A DNA stretch of 64,000 nucleotides from Nothobranchius furzeri (GCF_043380555.1 NC_091751.1:55031956-55095955), one strand, 5' to 3'. Counted from the first letter of the stretch, positions 21,364-33,667 are shown. The notes: generated from the letters alone by a model not told the origin. A program made the numbers and translations.

Positions 21364-22438
21364 GTCTAGGCTATTACTTAAGGCCTTTATTTAAAAGAAG
21401 GATGTATTTGCATCTTCTTCATTGATGTATGGAGGACTGCCCCGTCTGTAGCGATGAGTTTGTCATGTTGTTTGTTGTTCTATAGCATGTAGAGAAAGTT
21501 TGAGGGACAACCATAGATCCCCGCCCGACTGAGATCTGTGCATGGGTCATGGCCAGGCTATATGTTCACCTACATAGGATGACTTTCCAGACTAGGAAAA
21601 TTATAACAAGGATTTATCTCTACTGTCTAAACCCCTTCCCTGTTTGAGTGCATCATGTTTAACTCATTGGCTCCCACAATCTTGCGTTTCATCCACATAA
21701 AGCTGACACTAGAGTATACTCGCTCTGCCTGAAGGCAGTAGAATTTTGAAGATACCAGGTGGTACTTCATCAGATTTGTTAACTTTAGTTGAAAGAGATG
21801 CCTGTGGATGAGAACAAGGTAGACAAGGACAGAGCCATGTGCGTTCATGGTCTCCTGGGGCAGCTAGTGACCCGACGTGTTATAAAAACAGTGCGCCGGA
21901 GCTGTAGCATCAGTATGCTCCTCCTGCAACAGAGGCAGGGAGAAAACAGCAGCCTGAACACACAAAGCTCTCTCATCCTTGTGCACACGTTTCAAATCAC
22001 TGGAGAAGTTTCTCAAAGAAACCAGACAGCAGCAAGCACACAGAAATATGCTGATTTTTCAGTCAGATAAAAAGTTAAAGTAAGTTTTTTTTTCTATTCT
22101 GCTGACCAGTAGAAATAAAGAATGGCATTAATTATCTGTTATAAATGTTTGATGCCCGTTGGGTTCTCCGACAGAAAGAAAGAAAAAAACAATTACAGAC
22201 TTTGCTGGTCGTACAAGATATAACATGACCAATATCAGACATGAGAGGTATGACTGAAGATTTCTTTGTGGATTTGCAGTGCAACAACAGCTTCAGAAGG
22301 TGAGGTAGCCTGTTGAAGGAGGTAATCCTGACTACTTCCACGATGTGGTTGTTGATGTCATTTGCATGAGGAACATTTGAGTACCAAAGCTACAGCTGAT
22401 TGGAGGTTTAAATTATAAAAAGGAGGAAATGCTACTAA
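21364..22438. other. no gene recognised
   Basis: Apparently single-copy. Small ORFs on both strands are without domains. Confidence 0.45.
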
Positions 22439-22606
22439 GTGTGTTGTAGAGCCCTGCACTGAAGCCCTAGGCCCTCGGGTCGGCCCAGCCCGACGGCCCT
22501 TGGGCCGGGCTTCGGGCCAATGACTGTGTAATTAGCTTGGACACGGGCCGGGCGCCTTTATTTTTAATCGAATTCATAAAAAAAATTTGAAACACTAAAT
22601 CACTCA

Positions 22607-23165
22607 AGAAAAGATTCCCATCTGAACATCTGAGCTGGACACTGCTCAGCGCAGCTCACTGTCAGCGTGTACTACATAAGGTCCACAGCGAGCTGAAGAT
22701 GTGGAGAGGGGCTTGGAGCGCGTCACAGAACCAGAGCGCATGCGGGAAGATTCCTCCGACTGAAGCGAGTGTTTTCCAAACCCTGTCTCTCAGAGAGACT
22801 TGTCACTTAGAAAATGTTCCCTGATTATGAAACTTTGGCTGAATAGCGCTTGTTCCTGTCTCCAATGTGGCAACGCATCCACGAGCCATCTGAGGAGAAG
22901 CCCAGAATCTGACGTCCTCTTCAGCTCAGAAATTGCCGATATGATTACGCACAAGCGTGACGCGTCAACCCGGTCTCGTTGGGCCTGTTCAGGTTTACGC
23001 AGACAATCTTTACAATTAGAATTAGCTTACAGATGTAAAATTAATGCAGTCAAATATAAAGCTTTTTATTTAAATATCCATTCATTTTTTTACAAGCACA
23101 GAGAGCCGCATCAGATGGATGGAAGAGCCGCATGCGGCTCCAAAGCCGCGGGTTGCCGACCCCTG
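22607..23165 (+). repeat. left arm of internal palindrome
   Basis: Landmarks in order are GATTCCCATCTGAACATCTG, CTCTCAGAGAGACTTGTCAC, GGCTGAATAGCGCTTGTTCC, GCGTCAACCCGGTCTCG, GGGCCTGTTCAGGTTTACGC and GCGGGTTGCCGACCCCTG. Each appears in reverse order and orientation in the right arm. The inner tip resembles a hAT terminus (CAGGGGTCGGCAACC on the minus strand). Confidence 0.85.
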
Positions 23166-23579
23166 ACTGAAATGCAGCAGGAGAGCCCTGCGCAAGACTG
23201 TTTTGTTCAACCCGCTCCTGCTGAATTTCTGACCATTACCTCCCTCAACCACAACGTGTGTGTTACACTCCCGCCCGCACCTGCAGTGTGCATGTCTACT
23301 CCCGCCCGCAACCACAAAATTCGGAGAAAGTATTACCTCACAATAAAATAGATGTATTGAGTTTGTGTCCTCTCTGGTTCTGGAGAAAACATGTCATTTT
23401 ATAGGCTATACCAGGAGTCGACAACCCGCGGCTCTTCCATCCATCTGATGCGGCTCTCTGTGCTTGTAAAATAATGAATGGATATTTAAATAAAATGCTT
23501 TACATTTTACTGAATTAATTTTATATCTGTAAGTCAATTCTATGTTAAGATTGTCTGCGTAAACCTGAACAGGCCCAAC

Positions 23580-24217
23580 CCAGTCTGACTCCGGGTTTCC
23601 ACAGGAGCCGTCAGCAGCACGTTACTGCAGCAGCACGTCTTGCTCGCGTAAACTGCTGCTTGGCCCTTCCCACGAGACGCGAAGCAGCAGGGGAGCAGCT
23701 GTCACCGACCGAGCATGAAGTCACACGAGTGACTTCGTCAGTAAACACAACAACAAGCAGGAGAAAACTACAACATGGCTCCAAAATGTTTGTGTTTTTA
23801 TGTTCTGTCCATTTTATAATCACCAATACGGACCTGAAAAACAAAGGAGACCGCTAGCTAGGTGATAACTTCTCACGGGGACGCGCAGTATAACCTTTTT
23901 TAAAAGTAAAGCAACCGGAAGGCAGTACATTCTTTATTCTGAAAATCTCTGGATCTTCTCTCCATTTCCGCGTCCGATTTCCTGTCTTTCCTTCCCCCAA
24001 AATGTCGAACTTGACCCGTTTCAGAGGCGTTGCGCGTAGAAAATAGAACCGGCGCGTAAAGGCCGCGACATGCTGCTCCTGAGACGCGGCCGACTCGCGC
24101 TGCCGACGGCTCCGGTGGAAAAGGTTCTGTTGACCACAGCGATTCCTATCAGCAGCTATGACGTGCTGCTGCAGTAACGTGCTGCTGACGGCTCCCGTGG
24201 AAAGCCGGGGTTACTGT
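23580..24217. mobile_element. MITE 1 in the palindrome's right arm
   Basis: CCGGGTTTCCACAGGAGCCG + TCAGCAGCACGTTACTGCAG at the left is mirrored by CTGCAGTAACGTGCTGCTGA + CGGCTCCCGTGGAAAGCCGG at the right, a TIR of 40 bp or more. No TSD could be recognised, so the superfamily is unknown. Confidence 0.75.
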
Positions 24218-24380
24218 GAGACCGGGTTGACGGGTCACGCTTGTGAGTAATCATATGCGCTGTCTGAGCTGAAGATGTGAAATTCTGGACTTCTCAGATG
24301 GCTCATGGATGTGTCGCCACATTGGAGACAGGAACAAGCGCTATTCAGCCAAAGTTTCATAATCAGGGAACATTTTCTGA

Positions 24381-25029
24381 AGCCCACTTCAGACAGACCA
24401 TGAAAAACGGAAATGTTCCGGACTCTGTCCATAAGACCTTTGTGTCTGAATACAAACATCTGGATAACATGTTCCGGAATTTAACCGGACGAAGCCCCTA
24501 GTAACAGGTCCGGACTTGTTACGGACAGGGTGGCTGCTTCAGACTGGCGAGGTAGAGTTCCGAACAAGGGGGAGGGGGAGGAGGAGGGGACCAGGGGACG
24601 CTGTGCGCACCTAGATAGCTCGCTCCTGTAGCATGCGGCGAACCATGGCAGCTCGCCTCCTACGGTACTGCCAAGACGCGCGACGGAGCGCTTCACACTG
24701 CTTCACACCGCTTCAGTGATTCCTTTAACCATTGAGCTTCATCATCCAGGTCTCTTATGCGTCTTAGTGTGCGCAGAATTATGCTTAAGCGCCTCGTGAT
24801 TTTATCTTGAGAGGCGCTATAGAAATGATACTTTCTTCTTCTTCTTAGCATAAGTCTGATTCCCCCCCCCCCCCCCCCCCGTCAGACATCTGGAACTTTT
24901 CCCTGCTGTGTGAACGCAGCCGAAAGGACAAGTTCCGGTACAAAAGTGGTGTGTCTGAAAACACAGTTCCGGTTAAAAACCGGATTGAATTGTCCACAAA
25001 TGTTCCAGAATGTCTATCTGAAAAGGGCT
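24381..25029. mobile_element. MITE 2 in the palindrome's right arm (TAA-type TSD)
   Basis: AGCCCACTTCAGACAGAC at the left and GTCTATCTGAAAAGGGCT at the right form the TIR. The flanks TGA (24378-24380) and TAA (25030-25032) fit a 3-bp TAA duplication with one change, Harbinger-like. The left arm of the palindrome reads CACTTAGAAAATG at the empty site. A LINE-like tail (GAGGCGCTATAGAAATGATA + CTTTCTTCTTCTTC) and a C19 run (24862-24880) lie inside. Confidence 0.7.
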
Positions 25030-25689
25030 TAAGTGACAAGTCTCTCTGAGAGACAGGGTTTGGAAAACACTCGGTTCAGTGGGAGGAACCTTCCCGCATG
25101 CGCTCTGGTTCTGCAATGTGCTCCAAGCCAATCTCCACAACTTCAGCTCGCTGTGCACATATGTGCTGACAGCGAGCTGCGCTGAGCAGTGTCCAGCTCA
25201 GATGTTCAGATGGGAATCTTTTAGCTACATCTGCAATGTGCATAACGAATAAAATGTCAGTTCGTCTGCATGCGTCCGAGTAATTCTTTCTATTCTTTCT
25301 CCGTCAAAATAAACGGTCAAACACGGGAATTGTCCGGTCAACACAACACAAGTCCTTCTTTTAACTGTTCTGTTTTCTTGTGAAAATTGTTGGAAAGAGA
25401 TAAAATTTAACTTGATTACCACCAGAGCCAGTGCGCCGTTATCTCCGTGACGGTAAATGAGGGAAAAACAAATTGATCGGATCCTGCACGTCTTTTAACA
25501 CATTGGTCAGGATTGGCGCACTTTGTTTTCATTTAGTTGGTTAAAAAAAAGTCGGGCTCGGGCTCGGGTCGGGCCAGAAAATCCTGAGAACCTTTTCGGA
25601 CCAGGTCGGGCTGGGGCTCCACCCCCTTCGGCCGGGCCGGACACGGGCTCAGATTTTAGGCCCGTGCAGGGCTCTAGTGTGTTGTCTTT

Positions 25690-25984
25690 TTATCACCTCA
25701 CCCCAGTTACATTTCTAGAATTTCTGCCTCTCCTGCATACAGCTGATGTAAATTGACATGTTCTAACTTTGTTCTTAGTTTCATTGTTATGCCTATGTAT
25801 GACCTATTTTGAAAAGTAAAATTGACTAAAACTATTTTTGCACAATAACTCACATTTTTTGTGGCCTACAAGGTTTATTGCCCTTTTAGCCCTTGTCTTC
25901 ATAAGTTTAATCTATGACAAAGAACTGAGTTGAATCGTTTTTTAATCAAGTTTTCAATGGAACAATAAATATATAGGTAGAACC
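25690..25984. other. no gene recognised
   Basis: AT-rich flank between the palindromic hAT and an L2 tail. Confidence 0.4.
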
Positions 25985-26505
25985 TCCGGTCAGAACCAAA
26001 CAGGGTAAAGCTGCTTTTAGCTACTATGCTGCACACAGATGGAATCAGCTTCCTCGTTACCTCAAATGTGCTCCAACATTAGTAACTTTTAAATCTAAAT
26101 TGAAAACTTTCATGCATTCATCAGCCTATGAATGACACTTTCTTATGTTGCACCTGCTGCACTGTAACTGCTCACCCTTTAACTTTGCTTTATATCTGAT
26201 TCTTAACCCTCTCAGGCTAAAAATAAGTTTTGATAAAAGGACGAACAACTAAGTCCTTCAGGGGTACTTCTGAGTAAAAAAATGCTCATGAAATACATAT
26301 GTAGAGTAACCAGGTAGGTAGGTTTTACTGTTGCAAATCTGCAACGCCTGCCTCCAGAGGGTTAAATCTGAACTTTGCGTGTTTAATTCGATCTAAATTT
26401 ATTTGTAAACTTTAGTTATGCCGTCATGTTTATTTAGCTGTTCTTGCTCCTGGAAAGCACATTGAATTGCCTCTGTGTATGAAATGTGTTATACAAATAA
26501 CACTA
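25985..26505 (+). mobile_element. L2-type LINE 3' end, split by a TTAA MITE
   Basis: Translation gives AAFSYYAAHRWNQLPRYLK then APTLVTFKSKLKTFMHSSAY and a stop at about 26,131, the L2 C-terminus. The 3' UTR ends CCTCTGTGTATGAAATGTGT + TATACAAATAA. The TTAA MITE at 26,207-26,361 interrupts the UTR. Confidence 0.8.
26207..26361. mobile_element. 155-bp TTAA MITE
   Basis: It begins CCCTCTCAGGC and ends GCCTCCAGAGGG, with TTAA at 26203-26206 and 26362-26365. TTAA targets point to piggyBac-type mobilisation, inferred from termini only. Confidence 0.8.
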
Positions 26506-26604
26506 CTAACAAAACTCACTTGCGAACGTGCCTCACCTCCAGGCTTGGCTCCAGAGGGGCGACCCAGTGACCTGCGTCTGGGCAAGGAAACACTGTTAGT
26601 CATC

Positions 26605-27240
26605 TCCAGGTCAGGGATGAGGTCCTGCCTCTAATAGAGGCATTTAAGTATCTTAGCCTTGTTCATGAGTTAGAGATAGATGAAGCACAAGATTGATAGG
26701 TGGATTGGTGCTGCATCTGCAGTTCTGTGGGCATTGTACCGATGTGTTGTGGTAAAAAGAGATCTGAGCTGGAAGGCAAAGCTCTTGATTTACTGGTCGT
26801 TCTACGTTCCTACCCTCACCTATAGTCACAAGCTTTGGGTAGTAACGGAAAGAACGAGATTGCATAAACAAACGGGGTGTCTGGGCTCTCCCTTACGAGA
26901 TAGGGTGAAAAGCTTGGAGTCATCCGAGAGGGACTCGGAGTAGATCCCTTGGTCCTCCACATTGAGAGGAGCCAGTTGAGGTTGCTCATGCATCTAGCTA
27001 GGATGCCTCCCTGGTGAGGTTTTCCGGACATGTCCAACCCGGAGGAGACTTGAAGGAACACCCAGGACATGCTGGAGGGACTATTTCCCTCAGCTGGCCA
27101 GGAAATGCCTTGGGATTCCCCAGGAGGATCTGGCCCAAGTGGCTGGGGAGAGGGAAGTCTGGGCCTCTCGGCTTAGCCTGCCGTCCCCGCGACCTGACCC
27201 CGGAAAAGCGAACGATATGATGCATGAATGGATGAATTTC
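26605..27240 (+). mobile_element. Rex3-like (RTE) LINE, 3' coding fragment
   Basis: It has the same family signature as 5805-6502: EAFKYLSLVHE, WIGAASAVLWALYRCVVVKR, LSWKAKLLIYWSFYVPTLTY, LWVVTERTRLHK, SHIERSQLR-type block, WLGRGKSGPLGL and GAGREVWASRLS. It ends in a GATGCATGAATGGATGAAT tail. Frame changes occur near 26,940 and 27,015. The preceding 26,515-26,604 (GCTCCAGAGGGGCGACC) may belong to a different repeat. Confidence 0.75.
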
Positions 27241-29260
27241 AGCGGAACATTAATGAATGCGCACCCGTCCTTGTGCTCTTTCAGTACAAAGAGATTTGGA
27301 GCCCAGCATAGCTCATCACCTAATTCTGTTCCAGTTCAAACTGGGTGCCTTTCCTCACTCTCCAGCTGACTGTAGCCATCTGGGCTTTTGATCCACTGGA
27401 AATACTTGGACGGGCTTGTTTGACAAGCCGACGGAAGAGAGATGACATTGTCTTTCTGCAAATTCAGGGTAGGCACATGCCTGGGGGCACTATCGGCAGA
27501 CTTGTAGAATCTTACAAAATCAGACATACTACATAAGATCTATGGAGGGTGATATGTGCCCGACATTGTGTGATATTTGTTAGATCTGCGTTGGACATGG
27601 CTAAGATGACACATGTATGGCAGGAAGCCAAATCAACTCTGATTTACACCACAGCACCATGTAGAAGGAGCCATGGCCAGTCGCCCTGCCATAACAGAAG
27701 ATGTATTGTGTAGTGTAGCACAGCATCAAAGAGCAATCAGTCACAGAGACTCTCTCTCTTGGTTGACACACACATGCATACTCATACACACATCGTAAAA
27801 CAATCCATGATGAGTGGGTTACACTATCTTTGGTTAGAAATTATGTCTTCTTGTATTTGACGTTTACATATTTGTCTCGCACAGGTCCGCTGACAGACAT
27901 TTCCTTAAGACGATGACATTATTGCAAATAAAACAAGCCAGTTGGCCCAGTTCCCATTTGGTCCCATTCTGCCTGCAGAGTAGAACGTTCACTAACCCTC
28001 ACATTATTCAGCTCCTTTTACTCAGCCAAGCATTTTTGGTTCAAGTTGTACAAGGGGGAAATAATGTGGATGAGACATGGCATAGGGGGAAATTCAAAAA
28101 GATACGGAACATTTTGATTGAAAATTGAGGGGTAGGAAATAAGTGGTAGCATAAGTTAAGATTGATAGGAGAAAAGAACAGGTCACCCATGGAGAAATCG
28201 AGGGCAGTGATTTATCAGAGGGGAGATGAGGCGGTGTAATTCTCATCAAATAGCTATTATAAAACTTGAGGTGTGGATGTGGGACAGGGAGATGGGTCAG
28301 ACAGTTCTTTAGAAATTCTGGGCCAAAAATATTCTTCTAGTTGAAGAAATGAAATGGTGATAATAAGAATAATAATAAAAAAAACAACAAGACATATTTT
28401 GTTTAAAAAGGAAAGTATTTGTGTCAGAGTTTGGGAGAAACTGTCTGTATCTTTGCTTTGGAGACAGAACCCTTGAGGGGAAAAAAGACTTTGAAGTTAA
28501 AATGTAATTTGTCTTAAAAGTTCTATTTACCCATAGCTTACAAAAGTAAATGACACGTTCACTACCACCCTGACTCAGACGATGTAAAGTCCATGCCAGG
28601 CAAAATCCTGCTGCGTTCACCAGCACAAGTTATTTTCATAAACACGAAGTGCGTCCGTATATTTGGAAGTTAAATATTCACCACTAATTCAATTTTTTTG
28701 TATTTTTTTTCATCTCTCATTTTGTCTCATGCTCAGGGAAATTAATTACGGTTGGCACCGAAGCAGCAGACTTGTTCTAATAAAATCTCCATTATCTAAA
28801 GTGATCGGTGGACACTGTAGCTCATTTCCTGCCGCACAGCTGAGACCTCTGGACAGACAGATGTTAACCCAATGTCCCCTATTCTGCCAGTGCATCTAAG
28901 GAGGACAGGCCACTGTGAAATACAGTGTTACATTAATGTCAGCGATCATTACCATCAGTAACCAAAGATGAATCAAGGGCTCCAATAGATGAACAAACAA
29001 CCAGGTAGCCTCTTTGGATTCTGTGCAGGATTTAAGTGTTTATGTTCGTCTATTAGAACAGATTCAGTGCTAGCTATTTCTTTTTACATTTGACCAATGA
29101 GGAAACTGAATGTTCACATCTGGTTAGTGCAGACGCAGCTTTGCTTGCTTGTTAATTGGGAGTGCATTTCATTCAATGAGCCGTAAGGCGTGGGATTCCA
29201 TGGTAAATATGAAATCCACCTTACGGTTCGGTGGGTTAGTTAAACCAGAAGATCGGATCT
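27241..29260. other. no gene recognised
   Basis: Two kilobases without recognisable transposon termini or protein motifs. The part around 28,730-28,990 is comparatively GC-balanced and free of repeats, so it is a reasonable place to test for a conserved non-coding element. Confidence 0.4.
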
Positions 29261-29264
29261 TTTT

Positions 29265-29834
29265 AATGTAGAGATTATGTAACCGTTATGTATTCACTCA
29301 GAGACAACAGAATAGAGAGAGTCAAGTTTAAAAGTTAAGAATTTTATTACTAACAATTAAACTAGGCTGAAATATAGGTTGTATAGCTACAACCTTTTCC
29401 AGAACTAAGTGTATAGTGTGACTAAAAATGGATGAGACGGTGAATGGATGACGTGTCATGTAAATCAGAACCAGCAAATCCGAAGAAGCGATTAGTTCTG
29501 GCGGGAACTGAAGATATTGTTTTGGAATAAGCTTGGGTTAGTTTCAGAACTGCATGAGACACCATCAAGCCAGTCTACTTGCCTTGCGGAAGTCCTCTGG
29601 TAAGATCGGGAATGTCAAGGCCCAGCGGACCCTCTCTGGAAACCGAGCTGGTAGAAGAAGCCGCGGTTCCGACGAGACCCGTCTCGAGTTACCTCCGGCA
29701 CACAAATCTTTTCTTGGCGTCTGTTCAGACCCAGCCTGGGTCGGTGGAGCATTTATTCTGAAAGGAGCTGTTGTTGTCGCTGGTTGTTATAGCGACTGGA
29801 TTTCTCCAGTTTGTCATGGTTCTTTCGGTTGAAG
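29265..29834 (-). mobile_element. possible LTR-like sequence, antisense
   Basis: AGAATTTTATTACTAAC gives AATAAA on the minus strand near the left end, followed by a moderately GC-rich stretch to the start of the Rex1-like LINE. No paired termini or TSD were found. The ORF 29554-29832 is not recognisable. This is a weak call. Confidence 0.3.
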
Positions 29835-29837
29835 ATG

Positions 29838-30599
29838 CGTCGGTGCGTCCTTTCTCCACTGCTCTTTTCATTGTACACCAATGACTGCACCTCTAATGAC
29901 TCAGCTGTAAAAATCCTGAAATTTGCAGATGACACCACTGTCATTGGGCTCATCCAGGATGGTGATGAGTCTGCTTATCAGCGAGAAGTTGAGAGGCTGG
30001 TGGTCTGGTGTAGTCAGCACAATCTTGAGCTTAACACCCTTAAGACTGTGGAGAGGGTCGTGGATTTTAGGAAGCTTCCCACATTGCTGCCCCCCCTCAC
30101 AATATCCAACATCCCAGTGTCAATGGTGGACTCATTCAAGTTCTTGGGATCTGTCATTTCCAGGGATCTGAAGTGGGAAACAAACATCAACTCCATCCTC
30201 AAAAAGGCTCAGCAGAGGATGTATTTCTTACGGCAACTAAGGAAGTACGGCCTACCACAAGAGCTGCTGATCATCTTCTACACTGCTGCAGTCGAATCCA
30301 TACTTTGCTCATCCATCACTGTCTGGTTTGGGTCAGCCACAAAAATGGACAAATGCAGACTACAGCGTATTATTAAAACAGCAGGAAAAATCATTGGTGC
30401 CCAACTGCCCTCTGTCCAGGAACTGTACATCAGCAGGACCAGGAAAAAGGCAGTGAATATTGTCCAAGATGCCACACATTCTGCATCTACTCTCTTCCAT
30501 CTCCTCCCATCTGGCAGATGCTATAGATCACTGTACACAAAAACTACCAGACACAAGAACAGCTTCTTTCCTTCAGCCATTTCTCTCCTGAATCTGTAG
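29838..30599 (+). pseudogene. LINE reverse transcriptase, C-terminal half, open frame
   Basis: The frame has no internal stop from the truncation point to TAG at 30,597-30,599. It shows CVLSPLLFSLYTNDCTSND, the catalytic motif in LKFADDTTVIGL (FADD), then VERLVVWCSQHNLELN, SFKFLGSVISRDLKWETN, KKAQQRMYFLRQLRKYGLP, SITVWFGSATKMDKCRLQRI and the end block LLPSGRCYRSLYTKTTRHKN. Fingers, the first catalytic aspartate region and the endonuclease are missing, so it is inactive despite the intact frame. The clean frame suggests a fairly recent insertion. The ATG at 29811 is upstream chance sequence. Confidence 0.85.
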
Positions 30600-30658
30600 A
30601 TTGTTTTACCATCCTTTTATTATAGGTTTTAATGCTTATTCAGTATGCTTATGGATAT

Positions 30659-30839
<181 letters not shown>

Positions 30840-31027
30840 TGTATATATGTATATACCGTATGTGTGTGTGTAAATGAACATGTGTGTGGGTATACATGTT
30901 CTTATGTGTTTTTAGGTATTTTTATTCTCATTTATTGTGGTTGTTGTATGTTTTAGAGAGTGAACATCTACCAAAGACAAATTCCTTGTAAATGTACTTT
31001 TACTTGGCCAATAAATCTGAATCTGAG

Positions 31028-31740
31028 AGAGAGTTCCAGAGTCTGGGGGCCAAAGCAGCAAATGATCTGTCACCTTTGGTCTTTACCCTGGTGCTGAACA
31101 ACCAGTAGGCTTTGATCACTGGACCTCAGGGACCTGCTGGGGGTGTAGGGACTAAGATCACCAATGTAAGATGGTGCTTGTCCATGTAAGGCCCTATAGA
31201 CCAGAACCAGGATCTTGAAATTAACCCTGAAGTTGACTGGCAGCCAGTGAAACTGGAGGAGAAGCGGGGTGATGTAGGTGTGTTTGGAGGACTTGGTCAG
31301 AAGCCGAGCACAGGCATTCTGAACCACCTGCAGACGGTTCAGGGAGGTAGCAGTTGGAGGACAAGGAGCAGAGGCCCCAGCACAGAACCTTGTGGGACAC
31401 CATGGGTAAGGGAGGTGGTGGAGCACCTAAACTTGGAGACGGTCACAGAAAAGGAACACTCAGAAAGATAAGAGGAGAACCACTCCAGAGCAGTTCCTGA
31501 TAGGCCTACCCAGTCTCTCAGCCTCTCCAGTAGCAGGTGATGGTCAACAGTGTCAAAGGCTACAGTCAGGTCCAGCAGGACCAGAACAGAACAGTCCCCT
31601 GCATCACTGTGAGTCGGAAGGTTATTAGAGACCCTGAAAAGAGCTGTTTCAGTGAAATGAGCTCTACAAAAACCTGACTGTAAGCAATCACAGATGTTAT
31701 GTTCATCAGGAGCAGCTGTGAGTTGTATAGCTACAACCTT
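31028..31740 (-). mobile_element. L2-type LINE fragment with internal deletion, antisense
   Basis: The minus strand encodes EKVVAIQLTA, LQSGFCRAHFTETALFRVSN, LLDLTVAFDTVDHHLLLERL, WFSSYLSECSFSVTVSKF and LTHGVPQGSVLGPLLLVLQL. It then jumps directly to LNRLQVVQNACARLLTKSS and ITPLLLQFHWLPVNFRVNFK, then LVYRALHGQAPSYIGDL. The segment with the YADD catalytic site is deleted at the junction near 31,350. It is flanked by the Rex1-like tail on the left and a Rex3-like tail on the right. Confidence 0.82.
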
Positions 31741-32092
31741 TTCCAAGAAGTGGAGAGATGCTCGATCATCTGGGAGGGGCTCAGAGTAGACTGGCTTCTC
31801 TTCCACATCAAGAGGAGCCAGTTGAGGTGGCTCGGGCATCTAGTAGGAATGCCTCCAGGATGCCTCCCTGGCGAGGTTTTCTGGCACATCCAACTGGGAG
31901 GAGACCTAAAGGAAGACCCAGGACATACTGGAGGGCCAATGTCTCTCAGCTGGTCAGGGAACACCTTGGGGTTCCCCTGGAGTAACTGGCCCAAGTGGCT
32001 AGAGGGAGAGGGAAGTCTGGGCCTCCCTACTTAGGCTACTGCCCCTGCAACCTGACCCTGGATAAATGGCCAAAAACAGATGGATGGATGAT
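31741..32092 (+). mobile_element. Rex3-like (RTE) LINE, 3' end
   Basis: SSHIKRSQLRWLGHLVGMP, then after a frameshift AHPTGRRPKGRPRTYWRANV and REHLGVP, and then GEGSLGLPT-like residues. It ends AACAGATGGATGGATGATTT, a clear GATG tail. It is the best preserved of the three Rex3-like tails here but the shortest. Confidence 0.78.
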
Positions 32093-32959
32093 TTGAAAGT
32101 TCATCTTTTCAAGTTGCAGCTCTTTAGGTAACATTTCATCTGAAAACTCTTAGGAATGTCATAAAGCCATACTATATTCAGGGTGTATTTCACTCATCTC
32201 TCTTGGTTTTGATAGGCTGCAGTCTAATGTTACCTGATAAATAAAGATACAAGGTTTAACTTTCCTCCAGCTTATTAGTGCAAATGGTCAAGAATGGATA
32301 TTTAAGAAGAAATTATGAAAAAAAAAAAGATTTCCTTCTACAATTTTATCATGACATCCCAGGTGTCCAGGAAGCTGCTGGAGCACCTGTGGCTCATCTG
32401 TATGAGAACGGGGCGCAAGGTTTTTAGATGATGGAATACCGAAATGGGAAAGGCTTGGACATGGACACAAGCACACTCATTTGATGAAGACGAAGAGGAA
32501 CTTTAAGGCCAAATAAATCACACATGAGGACCGAAGTGAGAGGCTCTGATGAGACATAGGCTGTAAAAATAGCACAACCCCATTCTCCTAGCCAGCATCA
32601 AAAGTTATAGTTTTCAGATTCTCTCTGTCGTTACGAGTGTCTTTATTAACTCCATCTGCTAGACTGGATTGGTGCTTGGTCCTCTGCACTGCTAAACAGT
32701 TTGTTAAAAATAGCCCCGCACCTTTTTACGCCTCCCAGATGTTTTATACTCATTGTGTTTTTTGTAATTGTAAGGAGGATTAGGAGACAAAACAGGAAAT
32801 GATGATAGATGGAACAAAGAGAGTCAGGACAGAAGAGTAAACAGAAGTAAGGAGGAAAGGCACGGTGACTTTTACTTTTATTCTAGCAGAAAGTCAAGTG
32901 AGCTCAGTGAAGCAAAATAATATGGCCTGAGTGTGGTGGGCTGAAAAGTGCCTAACCCA

Positions 32960-32960
<1 letters not shown>
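32093..32960. other. no gene recognised
   Basis: AT-rich, apparently single-copy. Minus ORF 32288-32476 has no domain. Confidence 0.4.

Positions 32961-32961
<1 letters not shown>

Positions 32962-33001
<40 letters not shown>
32962..33001. repeat. (GT)n microsatellite
   Basis: About 20 GT units. Confidence 0.95.
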
Positions 33002-33665
33002 TTTGCTTTTGACTGAGGCTCAACCCATTATTCTCTTGGCTTCAGCTAAATTTGCTTCATACGAGTGGCTCAACAAATCTGTGTCAATTTTGATCAGAGT
33101 TCTGCCTGATGCACAAAGCCACTAACTGGGCCTGGGATTTAGAATGCACTCAGTTCACCATGAGGCAGTTTGGTGCATGTGTTGTTTTTAGAAAAACTGC
33201 ATAATAGATGTCTATACTTATGATGCTCTCACACTGAGGATGTGGGCAACCAATCCAAAATCATTCCCTGTCAAAGAAAACTTAGTAGGCTGCACCAAAA
33301 AAAGTTAAAGTAAACAAGTGGCTTCGTCATGGTCACGTAACGAGATTGCGATATGATTATACATGTTCACTCACATGTAAATATGAGGTTACCAGGGGCA
33401 ACGCCATCCTTGCAGCACACTCATTTTTTACCGTTTGTCAAGCAACCCAATATTCAGCATCATTAACCACATCATTGCAATATAATCAGTTGTGGATGAG
33501 ACCTCAAGTAATTAGAGTCAGCCTTTAGGACACAAATCTAAATGTTAATTAAATGCTGCTCTATCTTGCATTGACTTGACACATAAGGCAAAACTACCAT
33601 TTAGTGTGAGCTGTATGAGCTTCACCCCTACTCAACAGTAAACAATCTGTTGTATCAGAGCTGGT
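33002..33665. other. no gene recognised
   Basis: No ORF or repeat structure seen. Confidence 0.4.
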
Positions 33666-33667
33666 AA

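Larger units (their letters stand above)
23408..25225 (-). repeat. right arm of internal palindrome, split in three
   Basis: The block order 23,408-23,579, 24,218-24,380, 25,030-25,225 mirrors the left arm. The breaks correspond to the MITEs at 23,580-24,217 and 24,381-25,029. The uninterrupted left arm shows the pre-insertion state at both points. Confidence 0.82.
22447..25676. mobile_element. palindromic hAT element
   Basis: It begins TAGAGCCCTGCAC and ends GTGCAGGGCTCTA, a perfect 13-bp TIR, with a perfect TSD GTGTGTTG (22439-22446 and 25677-25684). Both ends carry GGGCCGGGC-type GC-rich repeats. Inside, a left arm (about 22,607-23,165) is repeated in reverse on the right in three blocks: 23,408-23,579, 24,218-24,380 and 25,030-25,225. 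The blocks are separated by two MITEs. The 183-aa ORF 22800-23351 runs along the left arm and is not protein-like. Confidence 0.88.

Noticed and set aside
22800..23351. 183-aa ORF
   Set aside because: It follows the arm of a palindromic hAT and has no recognisable domain; its frame has no counterpart in the mirrored arm.
24862..24880. C-tracts as assembly gaps
   Set aside because: Runs of 12-22 C occur at seven or more places with varied flanks. They look like real homopolymers, though their exact lengths may be unreliable.
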